Shown here in pieces: positions 45,387-56,089 of a stretch of DNA of 64,000 nt. Every line of letters starts with the position of its first letter. Within the stretch, counting starts at the first letter, position 1. The stretch is from Trichodelitschia bisporula (Eukaryota > Ascomycota > Dothideomycetes > Phaeotrichales > Phaeotrichaceae), in the NCBI GenBank assembly GCA_010356995.1, contig ML996688.1, positions 372,001-436,000 of the forward strand, read 5' to 3'. Below the pieces are notes generated by a model. The model did not search any database. It had not been told where the DNA came from and saw only the letters and a program-made list of their open reading frames with translations. The position numbers and the translations under genes were made by a program.

Positions 45387-48011
45387 CTACTCCTCGTCCT
45401 CGGAGTCCCGCAACACAAGCGGCGGAATCTCAAACTCGTCATCCGAATCCGACCCGCTGTCATCCTGCCCCGCAGCCGGAGCCGCTTCCTGCCTCGCAGT
45501 CGCTTCCAGCCTCGCAGCCGTAGCCGCAGCCGCAACCGCATCCAGCCTCGCAACCACAGCCGCTTGCCGCCTGGCATCCTCCGCTTCCTCCCTCATAGCC
45601 GCAGCCTTAGCCGCCTCCCGCCTAGCATCCTCCTCCGCCTCCTGCTCGCGGGCAATATCCGCTTCCATGCTCGCCCACCCGCCGCTATCCAGCCCGGAAG
45701 CCCGAGCCGCTTCCCGCCTCGCATCATGCCGCCTCGCAGTTTCCCGCCTCGCGGCCTTAGTCGCAGCCGCAGTCGCAATCCGCTCCTGCTCCGTGGCCCA
45801 AATCTCAGACGAAAGCTCCGCTTGCCTCTCGGCCCATGCCGCAGAGGCTTCCGGATGCGCTTGCCACTCCGCTTGTCGCCGGGCGGCCGCCGATGCTTCG
45901 GCTGTCGGCGGTGCTGCGCGGGCGTCGTCGTTTGTCGCTGGGGTTTCGGATGTGAGGCGCGGGCGCTTTGCGTGTGGCAAAAGCGGTATTTCTGCCTCGC
46001 GCTTCCCCTCGGCCTCGGCGCTGGGGGAGCGCGGCGCGGACACGGCGTGGGTCGGAACACCCACGCCCTTGATCAAATCACCCCCGTCGTCACGAGCCGG
46101 CCTCGCCGCGAAAATATCCCTCGACAACTCGACTCTGCGTCCCGCGGTCGGTGGCGGAGGGAGCTCGGCTTCTGCCCCATCCAGCATATCATCGTCACTA
46201 TCATCCTCATCCCCGCCCACTTGAGTTCCAAACCGAATAACCGGCATTCGCGGGCGGAGCACGCCTTCCACTTGCACAGCCTCAGGGAATAATCTTGCTA
46301 GGAAGGGGAGCACGCTCGGCTTGCCCGGTGCGGGATTCAGGGCACTGGCCGTGAGGGCGGCGCAGTCCCGCGTCAGCACGGCCACGCGGTCTAGATCTGC
46401 GCGCGCGGTGGCGGAGACGTGGTGCGGGGGGAGTTTGGCGAGGAGGACGGGGAGGAGGGCGCGGGCTGCGTGGTGTAGGCCTGCGTATTGTGCTTTGGGT
46501 GCTGAGGGGGCGCGGGGCCCGGTCATGGCGTCTGGGTTTGCGGTGGCGGGGCCTTTGCCGGTTGATGGAGCGGAGGTGGTGGGGGGGAGCAGGTCGCGGG
46601 CGACGGATTTGAGGATCGGGTCCAAGGACACTACGAGAGGTTTGGGGAGGGAGGGGCCGATGATTGAAAGGAGGGGTGCGAGGAGGGTGTAGATTGCTGT
46701 GCGGAGGGGGGGGGCGGCGGTGGGGAAGAGCCAGGTTGTTGTTTCGAGGAGCGGGATGCAGGTGGACATTGAGCCGCTGTTGAGGCGGGTGAGGAGTGCG
46801 AGCCAGACTTCGAGAGCGGCGATTTGGATGCGCGGGAGGACGGTCCAGAGCTCATCGCGTTCCTGGCGGGAGATTTGGTCGTTGGGGCGGGTGCCGGGGG
46901 TGTTCTTTGAAGGCTTTTGGATGGAGAGGATGCGGGTTAGGAGGTCGGCAATGACGCCGATATCGAGGCTGGTTGGGGTTGAGAGGGTAGTTGAGACGTA
47001 GGCTCTGAGGATGAAGAGTTGTGTTGCTAGTCTGTGGCCGCCGGAAAGTATACCGGTCCAAGGGCGGAGGTGGAAGGGAGCAGCGGGTATGTGTAAGGGC
47101 GCGTCGGAGAAATGATCAGTAATGCGAGTGGAACCGGGGGGTCGGGTTGTAGATTGCCAGTCTTCCACTATCCCCCGGAAGACTTCGCCAGCTGTATCAT
47201 GGGTGCCGGAAACGAGGCCGCAAAAGTCCTCGTGCCATTCAACTGCCGCACGGTCTTTGGGAGCACACTGATGTAGCAAAACGTACAGGCGCTGGGCCAG
47301 ATTGCAAATTTCCTGAGGGATTGTATACAGTTCCTTTACGTCCAAGTGGTATGTGCCCTCGGACATAACAGCAGCCAGGAGTTTACGAAGCTTAGACAGA
47401 GCCGTCCGGAAAATGGTGGGATGCCGAGGAACAAGATGGGTGAAGCTTTCGAGAATGGGTTGCAAGAGGGCCCTCTGCACGCTGGTTTCCTGGATATTTG
47501 CCGTTTGGTAGTGGTGTAGGCAATGGTCCACAAATGGCTTGAGGGAGGGCGTCGTCATCTCTCGAACCAGCGTAGGATAGTCGCGCGTCAGCATGAAGAT
47601 TCTGGTCAGCGTGATTATACACAGCTTCTTCGTCGTCGCGGGATCCGGCTTGTTTAAGATGCCAACCATTCCGCGGACCCAGGCGGCACATTTTGCGTCT
47701 TGGAGTATTTCCCATCCTCCCACCTCAACCGTGCTCTTGATAATGACCACTGCCGCCCAACGCGCCTCAACGGCGCGGTCCTGTAGCAATGTCGAGAGCT
47801 GAGTCTTGAACTTGTGCAACACCACTGGGGCATCTCCGTTTTCCTTTGCGAAAGCATTCTGGCCAGAAGAAAGGAGTTGTCCGCAGGTCACCAGCTGGGA
47901 TGCGATATGGGGTGCGAGTTGCGGGAGCTGTGTCGCCGGTGTAGAGGACAACCGGTAGGCAATTGCTCGCAAGGAAGACACCTCCGAGTCTATGGCGTGC
48001 GGAGGAGCCAT
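45387..48011 (-). CDS. RIX1: Pre-rRNA-processing protein RIX1
   Basis: Scaffold of the Rix1-Ipi1-Ipi3 complex that acts with Rea1/Mdn1 in late 60S ribosomal subunit maturation in the nucleoplasm and in ITS2 processing. Single-exon frame of 874 aa. The N-terminal 200 residues match the RIX1 domain (WAAVVIIKSTVEVGGWEILQ, then CAAWVRGMVGILNKPDPATT) and are followed by ARM/HEAT-like helices to about residue 560. A linker with an acidic patch (GGDEDDSDDDMLDGAEAE near 605) precedes a long Ala/Arg/Glu-rich region with repeated ARREAA-type units, probably one long charged helix. The last 25 residues are acidic (DSGSDSDDEF). Convergent with THO2, with about 360 bp between their stop codons. Confidence 0.9.
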   Translation of the reverse strand: MAPPHAIDSEVSSLRAIAYRLSSTPATQLPQLAPHIASQLVTCGQLLSSGQNAFAKENGDAPVVLHKFKTQLSTLLQDRAVEARWAAVVIIKSTVEVGGWEILQDAKCAAWVRGMVGILNKPDPATTKKLCIITLTRIFMLTRDYPTLVREMTTPSLKPFVDHCLHHYQTANIQETSVQRALLQPILESFTHLVPRHPTIFRTALSKLRKLLAAVMSEGTYHLDVKELYTIPQEICNLAQRLYVLLHQCAPKDRAAVEWHEDFCGLVSGTHDTAGEVFRGIVEDWQSTTRPPGSTRITDHFSDAPLHIPAAPFHLRPWTGILSGGHRLATQLFILRAYVSTTLSTPTSLDIGVIADLLTRILSIQKPSKNTPGTRPNDQISRQERDELWTVLPRIQIAALEVWLALLTRLNSGSMSTCIPLLETTTWLFPTAAPPLRTAIYTLLAPLLSIIGPSLPKPLVVSLDPILKSVARDLLPPTTSAPSTGKGPATANPDAMTGPRAPSAPKAQYAGLHHAARALLPVLLAKLPPHHVSATARADLDRVAVLTRDCAALTASALNPAPGKPSVLPFLARLFPEAVQVEGVLRPRMPVIRFGTQVGGDEDDSDDDMLDGAEAELPPPPTAGRRVELSRDIFAARPARDDGGDLIKGVGVPTHAVSAPRSPSAEAEGKREAEIPLLPHAKRPRLTSETPATNDDARAAPPTAEASAAARRQAEWQAHPEASAAWAERQAELSSEIWATEQERIATAAATKAARRETARRHDARREAARASGLDSGGWASMEADIAREQEAEEDARREAAKAAAMREEAEDARRQAAVVARLDAVAAAATAARLEATARQEAAPAAGQDDSGSDSDDEFEIPPLVLRDSEDEE

Positions 48012-48376
48012 GGCGATTGCTGTAAAGAAGAGGCTGTCGTGCCTCGTTTGGTTGAAGAAAAGGTCGTGAGGTCGTGATGTTCCCTAGAGCCAGACCCTTC
48101 AGGGTATCGACAAAAAAAATTATGGAGCGGTCCGAGCGTTTCAGACTGGGGTGGCGTGGAGTGCAAGGGCTGTTTGGTGGGGATCAACGGCGCCTTGTCC
48201 TCTCCTCCGTACAACAATTGATAGCTACGAATCCTGTTCGTGCATTCGCCCACAAGCCCATCTTTCCCATCCAACTTCTTCTGCAACACTCTCACTTCTG
48301 TATCCTACAGATAAATGATGCTATTCCGCCCCTCTAAGCTGTAACCAAGGCCTAGCTAACGCGCCAGACCGTCAAA
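48012..48376. other. Divergent promoter between RIX1 and YPP1-like genes
   Basis: About 365 bp separate the two start codons, so the genes probably share a bidirectional promoter. No other gene is seen. Confidence 0.5.
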
Positions 48377-51300
48377 ATGAGTGTTAGTTATTCCCCTCAC
48401 CCTCGCTCCTTTCGGCAACGTCATACACGTCGCCCTCCATTGCGCCGCTTCGCCCTGTTTTAGCCATGCTAACAAGTTCCTACAGACACGAGAGACCGAG
48501 AAAGCCCTTCGCTACATCAGCCAGCTAGATGCCGCCCGCTGTAATTCCCAATGGGACCAGGTGCCTGAGCTCGCTCGGAAAGTCGAAAAGCATGCGCCGC
48601 ACCGAAAAAGTACATTCTCCAGCTCAGGTTACTCGTCTAAGAAGGAACTGACATGTTCCCAGCCCTCATTCTCATTGCCAAAACCGAAGCCGCGGTTGCC
48701 AGCTATATCCCACCTCCTCGCCCGCAAACTGCCACGAACGAAACCACCGTGACGGCGCTGTCCAAAGTCATACCGCTTCTGCTCAGCGCAATTGACCAGG
48801 AGATTGAGTACCCCGAAGACCAGTTCCAAGCAACTATATGTCTAGGCTGGATACATTGGGTGCTGACTGAGCGTGGGCTGGCTGTTGCGCGGATGCCGAA
48901 GAGCATCATTGCGTCGCTGAGAGATGTCTCGAGTCGAAGCCATTCCTCGCCGCAGTGGGTGCAGGTATGCGCAATCAAAGGTGCATATATCAAGGGTATG
49001 TGAAGCCATGGTCGGCACTGGCAGAGGCTGTATTAAAGCGCACAGGCTTCTCCCAGGAAAAGACGGCTTCCGCTCTTGACGCGCTCGAAACATACAGCTC
49101 CATGCTACCCTTCCTTCGGTCCGTACCCGACTCTGGAGCAATGAGCCTGGAGTTCCGCACATGGACAGAGCGGCTACTCTCCCGTCTTTCGGCCGTCGCA
49201 ATGAAATCGCAACCGCTCGGCGAATGGGTCGATCTGAACACGATGCTCAGAGTCTTCCACCTGTGGACATCACTATTCCGTCACGTAAATCCCAGCTTGA
49301 AATCGCCAGTCCACGGAACAGCCTCTTCGCATCCTCCGGTAGAATTGGGACCTGAAGTCGAGTACTCAAGATGGGACGTTTGGATGGATTACTACACAAC
49401 TTTGTCTGAAATCCTACATCGCGGTTACACCTATTCGCCTTCTTACACGGAAATGGACCCGCAAATCCTGCGCTCTAGAGAAAATCTAAGTGACGAGGAA
49501 TTTATCATGGTCAGGCTGAAGCAGCGAACTGAAATAAAAAAGGTGGAAGCGAGCATAGAGGCCAAGCTGCTCGATGAGACGCGCTTCCCCAAAGCCAACG
49601 AGAGGAATTTCCGGGTTGAACGCTGGGTGGATGCAGTAATGCAGAACTGGCGCATTATGTGCGGGTCGACTTGGAAAGATGAAGATCTGGGCGAAGGTGG
49701 CACCAATGCCGTAGCTCGGGGGGTTCTTGACGTGCGAATTAGCTCCCATAGTTTGGATATGTCTCAATGCTGACTGCCTCAGATCCTCTACCGCGCAGCC
49801 ACCAAAACGTTCCACTCAACCCAGATCCTCAGATATCTCTTCAACGTCCACGCTTTCATTGCCGAGTTCGATCTCGCGATAAAAGCCTTCGATTCCTACG
49901 CCGAGCTCGTCCAGCAGGGCCACGACTGTGCCGAAAAGAGCGGCGAAATCAACTACAGCATAGATGACGACGACACCATTGTCCACACCGCATCCCAAGC
50001 CATCACCTTTCTCTGCCAGTTCGGATCCCGCAAGGAAGCAGAGAAAGCGCGCGAGATAGCCAAAAAGCTAGACCAGTGGCTCAAGCGGCGGAAAGTCATT
50101 CCACAGCATGATGCCCAATCCAAAGGCAAAGAAGAATTGACCGTCGATGCTGGCCTGACGCCGAACATCAAGTCCGCCGCATATCGCGCCCTGGGCATAA
50201 GTGAAGCGCAATGGGCACGGCTGACTTTTGATGCACCGGCGAGGAATGGCCACCAGGCGAAGGCAGTGGAGCTCTTCCGCGCCGCGCTGCATCCCAGGTT
50301 GGGTTGCCCATTCGATCTGGAGACGCTTTATCCCCTCGGCTTGGTGCTAGCTGAAATGCGGGAAATACCAGCAGCTATCAAGGTGGTCAAGCAAGCCATT
50401 GCCCACCGCGTCTCACATGCAGAGGCCGTCGCGGGCCACTCGGCCGACGGTTCACCCTTTGATCATCACAGTGGTCTGGAGTCTGCTGACTATTACCGCG
50501 AACGGAAACTAATCCGCTTTTGGCATCTTCTCGCGCTGCTTCTGACGGCTAAGTCCGATTTAACGACAGCTGCGAGATCGTGCAACGCCGCTTTTGAGCA
50601 GTTCCAGAGCAACACTGTCCTTTTTGGCGCTGAGAAGGAGTATCGCAGCGAACACTTGAATGAGACGGAGAAGCACAAACGGACATCAAAAGCTCTGGTA
50701 GATCGGATGGATCGCTACGAGAAGGAAAGCATTTTGCAAGTCAAACTTACGCAGGTTGCGCTGGTGGAAGCACTGGAGGGCCCTACCGCCGCCGTCGACG
50801 CAAGCACAGAACTCATCGCCCTGTATTCACGCTTATTCGGAGATCCACGGGCTGACCAGCCCAAGCTAAAGGCACCTGGGACCAGTCTTAAGCCGCCGAA
50901 GAGCGCGGGCGGCACCTTGCGCTCCAGCCTCATCGGACGGGCTCTGAGCAGACGAGGCGATGACAAAATGCGATCAGTGGAGTCCGCCCTGTCAAATCGG
51001 CCTTCGACGAGGGCAACCAACGCCACTGCTGCACCCACCATTCAAATCACAGATGAAAATGGAACTCTTCCCCGAGGACGGCCGAAAACAAGCTCGACGC
51101 TCGTTCCAGCCCGGAGTAGGACGCAAAATGGTGGCCAGGATGTTCGCCGGAGCCCGAGTCACAGGCTGCAGAAGCGTAGCGCGAGTATGAGGCGGCCGTC
51201 TGATGACTCTGCTCGCCCGGTGTCCGTTGCGACCACGAATGAAGGAGATTCCGTGTCTAAGAACGGCAGTGTTCGAACTAGTAATCGCGCCTCTGAGTAC

Positions 51301-52328
51301 TCTTTTGTCCGTCCCACCACCGCCGGTTCCGAGAAGGCACCGGGAAGTCCGGACAGCGGACTCAGGAAAATCCCGCATCATTTCCATCACACACAGCACC
51401 CACCGCCCTTGGGACATCCGCATCAGCCTCCTCATCAGGATACCCGACTGCCGACGCGCAGCTTGACGCCTAAGCCTTGCTTCCCCGTGATTCAGGAAAG
51501 GCGGCAGAGGGTATCGAGTCTTGTCGAGATCTGGCTGTTCATCGCCGGTCTCTACACCAGAGCGGCGCTGTTTGATGATGCTAATGCGGCCATCGGCGAG
51601 GCCGTCGAGCTCGTGAAGGCTCTCGAGCTAGAGATAGCGCAAGATGCCTCGACTGCGAAGGCATTTGCCGAAAAGGGCTGGGGCGGCGGGATAAGTATCG
51701 AGGAATTGTGGGGTGATGTTTGGGCCCAGGTAAGAGTCACCACATTACTTCCCAGACCCGCACTAACAGCTTATAGCGGGGAGAACTGGCTCGCGCGAAT
51801 TCAACCCCCTACGAAGCGCTCTCCAACTACGAAATGGCCCTCTTGCACTTCCAAAACCACCCGGCGGCTACAGTCGGCCTCTCCGAAATCCTCCTCGACA
51901 TTTACTCACAAAAAATCGAAGCCGAGCCCCCGGAAGCAACAACCTTCACCCCCCCCGGCCCCACAACCCTCTGGGTATCCCAGCGGGGCTTCAACACCGA
52001 GCTCTTCGAGGGTGAAAACGAGAAAGAAGCCGAAGCTCAGGGCAAGGCGGAGGCGGAGGCTGAGGCCAAGGCAAAATCCACTGAAGATTCACCTGAAGAG
52101 CTGAATCGACTTGCGGCGCGCGACAGGGCGTATAATATCCTGTCTTCGCTGACGAAGTTGGGGACTGGGTGGGATTATTCCGAGGCGTGGTTTGCGCTGG
52201 CGAGGGCGTATGAGGGGGGGGGGCAGGTGGAGAAGACGAAGGAGGTACTTTGGTGGTGTGTGGAGTTGGAGGATACGAGGCCGTTGAGGGGGTGGGGGGT
52301 GGTTGGGCCGGGGGGGTTTGTGCTTTGA
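48377..52328 (+). CDS. YPP1-like TPR cargo-transport protein
   Basis: Large TPR-type protein related to yeast Ypp1, which acts at the plasma membrane (Stt4 PI4-kinase anchoring and endocytosis). Related mould proteins are sometimes called filamentation protein Rhf1. The exons are 48377-48382, 48486-48609, 48663-48995, 49046-49731, 49783-51729 and 51777-52328 (1215 aa). The first coding exon is only ATGAGT. The splice choices restore the conserved path KHAPHRKTLILIAKTEAAVAS, KGAYIKGFSQEKTASALDAL and VLDILYRAATKTFHSTQI. TPR-like helix pairs occur in the first 700 residues and again near the C-terminus (YDYSEAWFALARAYEGGGQV-type sequence). A Ser/Thr/Pro-rich insert lies at about 830-1010, and a Glu/Ala/Lys stretch just before the last repeat. 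The micro-exon and the GTGCGA and GTACAT donors are the least certain parts. Confidence 0.85.
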
Positions 52329-52697
52329 GGGGGGGTGGTTTAGTGAGATACCCGACCCAGTATTGGGGCTGGAGTGTGGTTGACTTTGGGTTGTTCGTTC
52401 GTTTTGTGTTGTGCATTCTCAGGTAATAGGGGTTATATTCAGGCGGATGTCGCTTCTTGGTGCTGGTGATGGATGGGATGGGGTGTTATTGCTGAGCTGA
52501 CAGGTCAAACCCGTCCCTTCCCCATCCGTACCCGATCACCCCTTCGAAGGCCGTACCTTCCATTCCCACGTGGCCCCTCATTAAACCCTCACAGACCCCA
52601 AGATATATTTTTCGCCATGAACACCACACTCCACGGTCTTTACTTGCATTTCCCCCCAGCGGTCCCCACACTCGTTTATATTGCCTTACAATCCACC

Positions 52698-53522
52698 ATG
52701 CCGTCCCGTCTGCGGCCCCCAGTTACACCCCGGCCCGCGCCGTCCACGGCCTCTCAAACACCCGACGGAGCATCTTCCGAGGACTCGACCGGTCACCTCC
52801 TCTGGACCGTAGCCGGCACGCCGCTGACGCCGGATACGCCGTATACGCCTTGTCCGCCGTACACACCGGCCTCGCGCTCCGCACTCGCCGACATCACCAA
52901 CACCGCCAGCGCCAACAACAAAGAGAACACCGTCCCACCCACCTTCCTTCTAACCAGCACCGACAAAACGAACGCCATCCCACAAGCCCTCCCCCTGAGC
53001 AGCACCCCAAACCGCCGCACCCTCAACACCCCCTTCGAACACCAAACCCCCCTCTACAGTCCCAGCGCCATCTTCCTGCAAGTCCCCTGCCTGCAATGCG
53101 TCCTCAAGCGCCTGCCCTGCGACCAGCGGCTCCCCTCCTGTAGCCGGTGCAGGCGCGCGGGCGACGGCGCGGTGTGTCTTGTCCAACGCGTGATTACGCA
53201 TCAGGAGCGGGAGGATTGGGGGGTTGGGTTTGGGTTGGCGCGGTATGTGACGCTGGTGAGGTTGGGGGAGGGGGAGGGGGAGTGGGGGGAGAAGAAGGGC
53301 GTTGAGGAAGTGTTGTTGGAGAGACTGCAGGAGAGGCTGGATCGGGAGAATTGGGTCCTGCCGGTTAATGATGGGAGGATGGGGGCTTTCGTGCCGTTTT
53401 GTGGGGGGAGGGTGGTTGATGAGGTTAGGGGGGAGATGGAGAGTCGGTTGTATGGGCTTTTTGCGCCACGGAAGTCGAGTGGGTTAGTAAGAAATGCTTT
53501 CGTGAGGTTGGATGTTAGCTGA
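52698..53522 (+). CDS. Small Zn2Cys6-like protein
   Basis: Hypothetical fungal protein. I start it at the ATG in CCACCATGCC (52698), giving 274 aa. In-frame ATGs at 52617 and 52473 are alternatives, but the latter lies in the 3' flank of the previous gene. After a Pro/Thr-rich N-terminus, residues about 130-160 contain CLQCVLKRLPC, then CSRC, then a final Cys. The spacing is C-x2-C-x6-C-x6-C-x2-C-x8-C, which fits a Zn(II)2Cys6 binuclear cluster. Unlike standard regulators, the cluster is central and lacks the usual basic linker, coiled coil and fungal-specific middle domain. The C-terminus is amphipathic and acidic. A Ser/Arg/Pro-rich frame continues at about 53526-53777 (RPTTPDPIRTPNRKRS) and might be a further exon, but the only fitting intron would be 39 nt, so I leave it out. 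Confidence 0.6.
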   Translation: MPSRLRPPVTPRPAPSTASQTPDGASSEDSTGHLLWTVAGTPLTPDTPYTPCPPYTPASRSALADITNTASANNKENTVPPTFLLTSTDKTNAIPQALPLSSTPNRRTLNTPFEHQTPLYSPSAIFLQVPCLQCVLKRLPCDQRLPSCSRCRRAGDGAVCLVQRVITHQEREDWGVGFGLARYVTLVRLGEGEGEWGEKKGVEEVLLERLQERLDRENWVLPVNDGRMGAFVPFCGGRVVDEVRGEMESRLYGLFAPRKSSGLVRNAFVRLDVS

Positions 53523-54017
53523 CAGTGCTCAGCTTCTCGTAGGAGAAGCAGTCGTGATGTCGACCTTTACGATAGGTTGGCGTCACGTGGAAGGCTGCCT
53601 CCAAGCTCACCTCCTCCAGATCATGAAACACCATTTAACGAGCGAAGGCCAACAACCCCCGATCCGATTCGGACACCCAACCGAAAGCGATCCACAGACC
53701 AGCGACATGGATCTTTACAGTTCATTAGCATCGCTGCCAGCACCAGATCTAGCAACACCCCAGCCAAAGCAATATAAATCCACCGTCCAGATCCACCCCA
53801 TCACGTGCCCCGTTTCGACTCTGTGTCAGGATAAGGCCGTCTCGCAGCGCTGCCCAGCGATTAATATAGAGCTCAGGCAAATCCCGTCAATGCGCGTGGA
53901 TCTGGACATCGTGTCAAGTAGCCCGCCCCAGATGTAGTCTCCCAGCCCCAGATGTAGTCTCCCAATCCCACATCCCACCTTCCACCTTCCACAAACTCGG
54001 CTGCCATCAGCCTCACA

Positions 54018-55509
54018 ATGCGTCTCCACCTCCTCACCGCGGCCCTCCTCCCGCTCCTCGCCCTCGCCGACCTAGTGCCCAGCAATGGCTGCAAATCCGC
54101 CGACTCCTTCCCCGCGTCCCCCGGCGGCGAACCACGGGGCGTAGCGCTGGGGAACCGCAAGGCGTGGATCACGCTGCCGAAGAACTACGTCAGGGGCGCG
54201 CCGGCGCCGCTGATCGTGGCGTTGCACGAGAGTAACATGACGGCGCTGGAATTTGCGCGCGTGTCGCTGTTGAGTGATGGGCGGTATAATGAGGATGCTG
54301 TCGTGCTGTATCCCGAGGCCGTGGACGTGAGTACCCCCGAAATGGTAAATGGGGTGTGGTGCTGATGTGATGAAGTTGGTCTGGATTACGGACCCGCAGG
54401 TCAAGCACCCGGCCAAGGATAGGGAGTTTATTGGGAAGTTACTGGACCTGGCGACGTCCTCGCTCTGCATCGACACGGACCGGATCTACGCCGCGGGTCT
54501 CGGGTCCGGGGCTGGGCTGGCGGACACACTTGCCTGCCTACCGGAGTTCGCGTCGCGGATCGCGGCGTTTGCGCTGGTCAATAGTGCGACGTACCACGGG
54601 CCGCTCAATAAAGCGGCTATCAAGGACGAGTTCACGATGCAGTGGACAACGTGCAAGCCAGAGCGCGTGCCAATGCGGCTTCTCGAAATCCACGGTGCGA
54701 ATAACACCGTGTATGATTTCTTCGCCAAGGGGCGGGCGAAGAATCACGGGCGCAAGAGCGTGGTGGAGTGGATCGTAGACTGGGCGGTGCGGAACGAGTG
54801 CGGGGCTGCGCTGGGTAGGCCTGAGAAAATGGAGGACAGCGAGATGAGTCGGACGAAATTGCAGATGGGGACGTTGTTTGAGGGTGCTGTGCACCCTGGG
54901 AGGTTGCAGAAGGCGTATTATCGGTGTTATCAGCGAACGCAGGATGAACTTGCTGATGAGGTGATTAATTCGTTCCGGGTGCTGAAGGCGGAGGATATTG
55001 TGCGGGAGAGTGAGGAGATGGAGGAGAGGGAGGGGAGGAGGGCGGTGGGGGCGGTGGATCCGGAGGAGAGGAAGAAGTCGTGGGAGCGGGGGGAGGTGGC
55101 ACTCGTGCAGTGGTATGTTTATAATCATGGGCATGGGTGGCCGAGGGCGGTGTTGGGGGAGGGCAGAACGAGGCAGCTTGAGCCTGAAGAGGGGGTTCCG
55201 GAGACGGAGGAGCCGGTTTTTGACTCTACGAAGGAGGTGCTCGAGTTTTTCCGCAAGTTTAGGCTTTCGGATGAGCATCGGGTGCCGGGCGCGAATAAGG
55301 AGCCGGATTTTGATGAGGAGCATATTCAGAAGATTGTTGATAGGATTGGGCAGCAGGTTGAGAGTGCGACGAAGGAAGTTAGGGATAGGCAGGAGGCAGA
55401 AAAGGGGGAGAATGTGACGGAGGAAATCGATGCTGGGAGAGAGGAGGGAGAGAAGGGGAGCGAGGACAGGACTGAGGCTGCTTCGAGCTCTGTTAGGGAT
55501 GAGCTTTGA
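54018..55509 (+). CDS. Secreted-pathway esterase of the PHB depolymerase/feruloyl esterase type, RDEL end
   Basis: Alpha/beta-hydrolase. The exons are 54018-54326 and 54400-55509 (472 aa), with a 73-nt intron (GTGAGT...ACCCGCAG). A signal peptide covers residues 1-17 (cleavage after ALA), followed by a Cys-containing start (SNGCKSA) as in feruloyl esterases. The nucleophile motif is GLGSGAG with Ser139. The late motif HGHGWP (His346/His348) is the family's catalytic-His signature. A candidate Asp or Glu lies between them. After residue about 360 there is a charged Glu/Lys/Arg-rich extension of some 110 residues, unusual for a secreted esterase. The protein ends RDEL, a form of the Erd2-recognised K/H/RDEL signal, so the enzyme may be kept in the ER lumen. 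Substrate unknown. The catalytic assignment is by motif only. Confidence 0.8.
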
Positions 55510-56089
55510 GCGTCAGTGTTCGATTAGCACTATCCACCACAGTTTGGGAGTTCAGGCGAATTGAAGGTCATGGAGTGATGCCGTTTCCTTATCATATTTT
55601 GCTCCAAGTTGACTGCGCGTGTTGGAACTAAGAGTCCGTTCAATTCGGTGTATTCGCCATGAGGGCATCCACAGAGAGAGTCCACTATTACACGAGAGGC
55701 TTATATGTCCGCAAGTTGCCTCGCATGACTACACGACGCCCAGTCGTGAAGGCGAGATAGGTCTCTGGAAAGCCCATTAACATCCAAGCCCAACAACCGG
55801 AGGTCCCGAGTAACGTCCACGCTTACCAGATAGGTCATCCGACTAACTTATGGATATCTAGGATCCGCAGGCGACGTGAAGACGGGATGCCTGTATCGGA
55901 GTTACCAAGCTTCTGTGGCTCGGTTTCTGGCGTGATTTGACACGTGGCGGGCGTTTCTGCTCCAGAGGACTAGAGCCGGCATGGGCCCCTAACATCCAGC
56001 GGACGTTACCGGTTCTAGTGGAGATTCGTATATCGCAGCCCAAAGGACGTTTAGGATGCTCGCCCAACGGACAAGGTCCGCGGCGCCCA
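55510..56089. other. Convergent intergenic region
   Basis: About 580 bp between the esterase and the minus-strand acetyltransferase gene. No gene is supported. Confidence 0.5.

Noticed and set aside
45564-46292. Plus-strand frames over the RIX1 C-terminus
   Set aside because: They result from the repetitive GCCGC-rich DNA of the RIX1 tail.
53512-53937. A 141-codon frame after the Zn2Cys6-like gene
   Set aside because: It competes with a Ser/Arg/Pro-rich frame in the same span. Neither can be joined to the upstream gene by a realistic intron, and neither has a known domain.
54538-55323. A 261-codon minus-strand frame over the esterase gene
   Set aside because: Leu/Pro/Arg/His-rich shadow of the esterase exon. 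The plus strand has the catalytic motifs.
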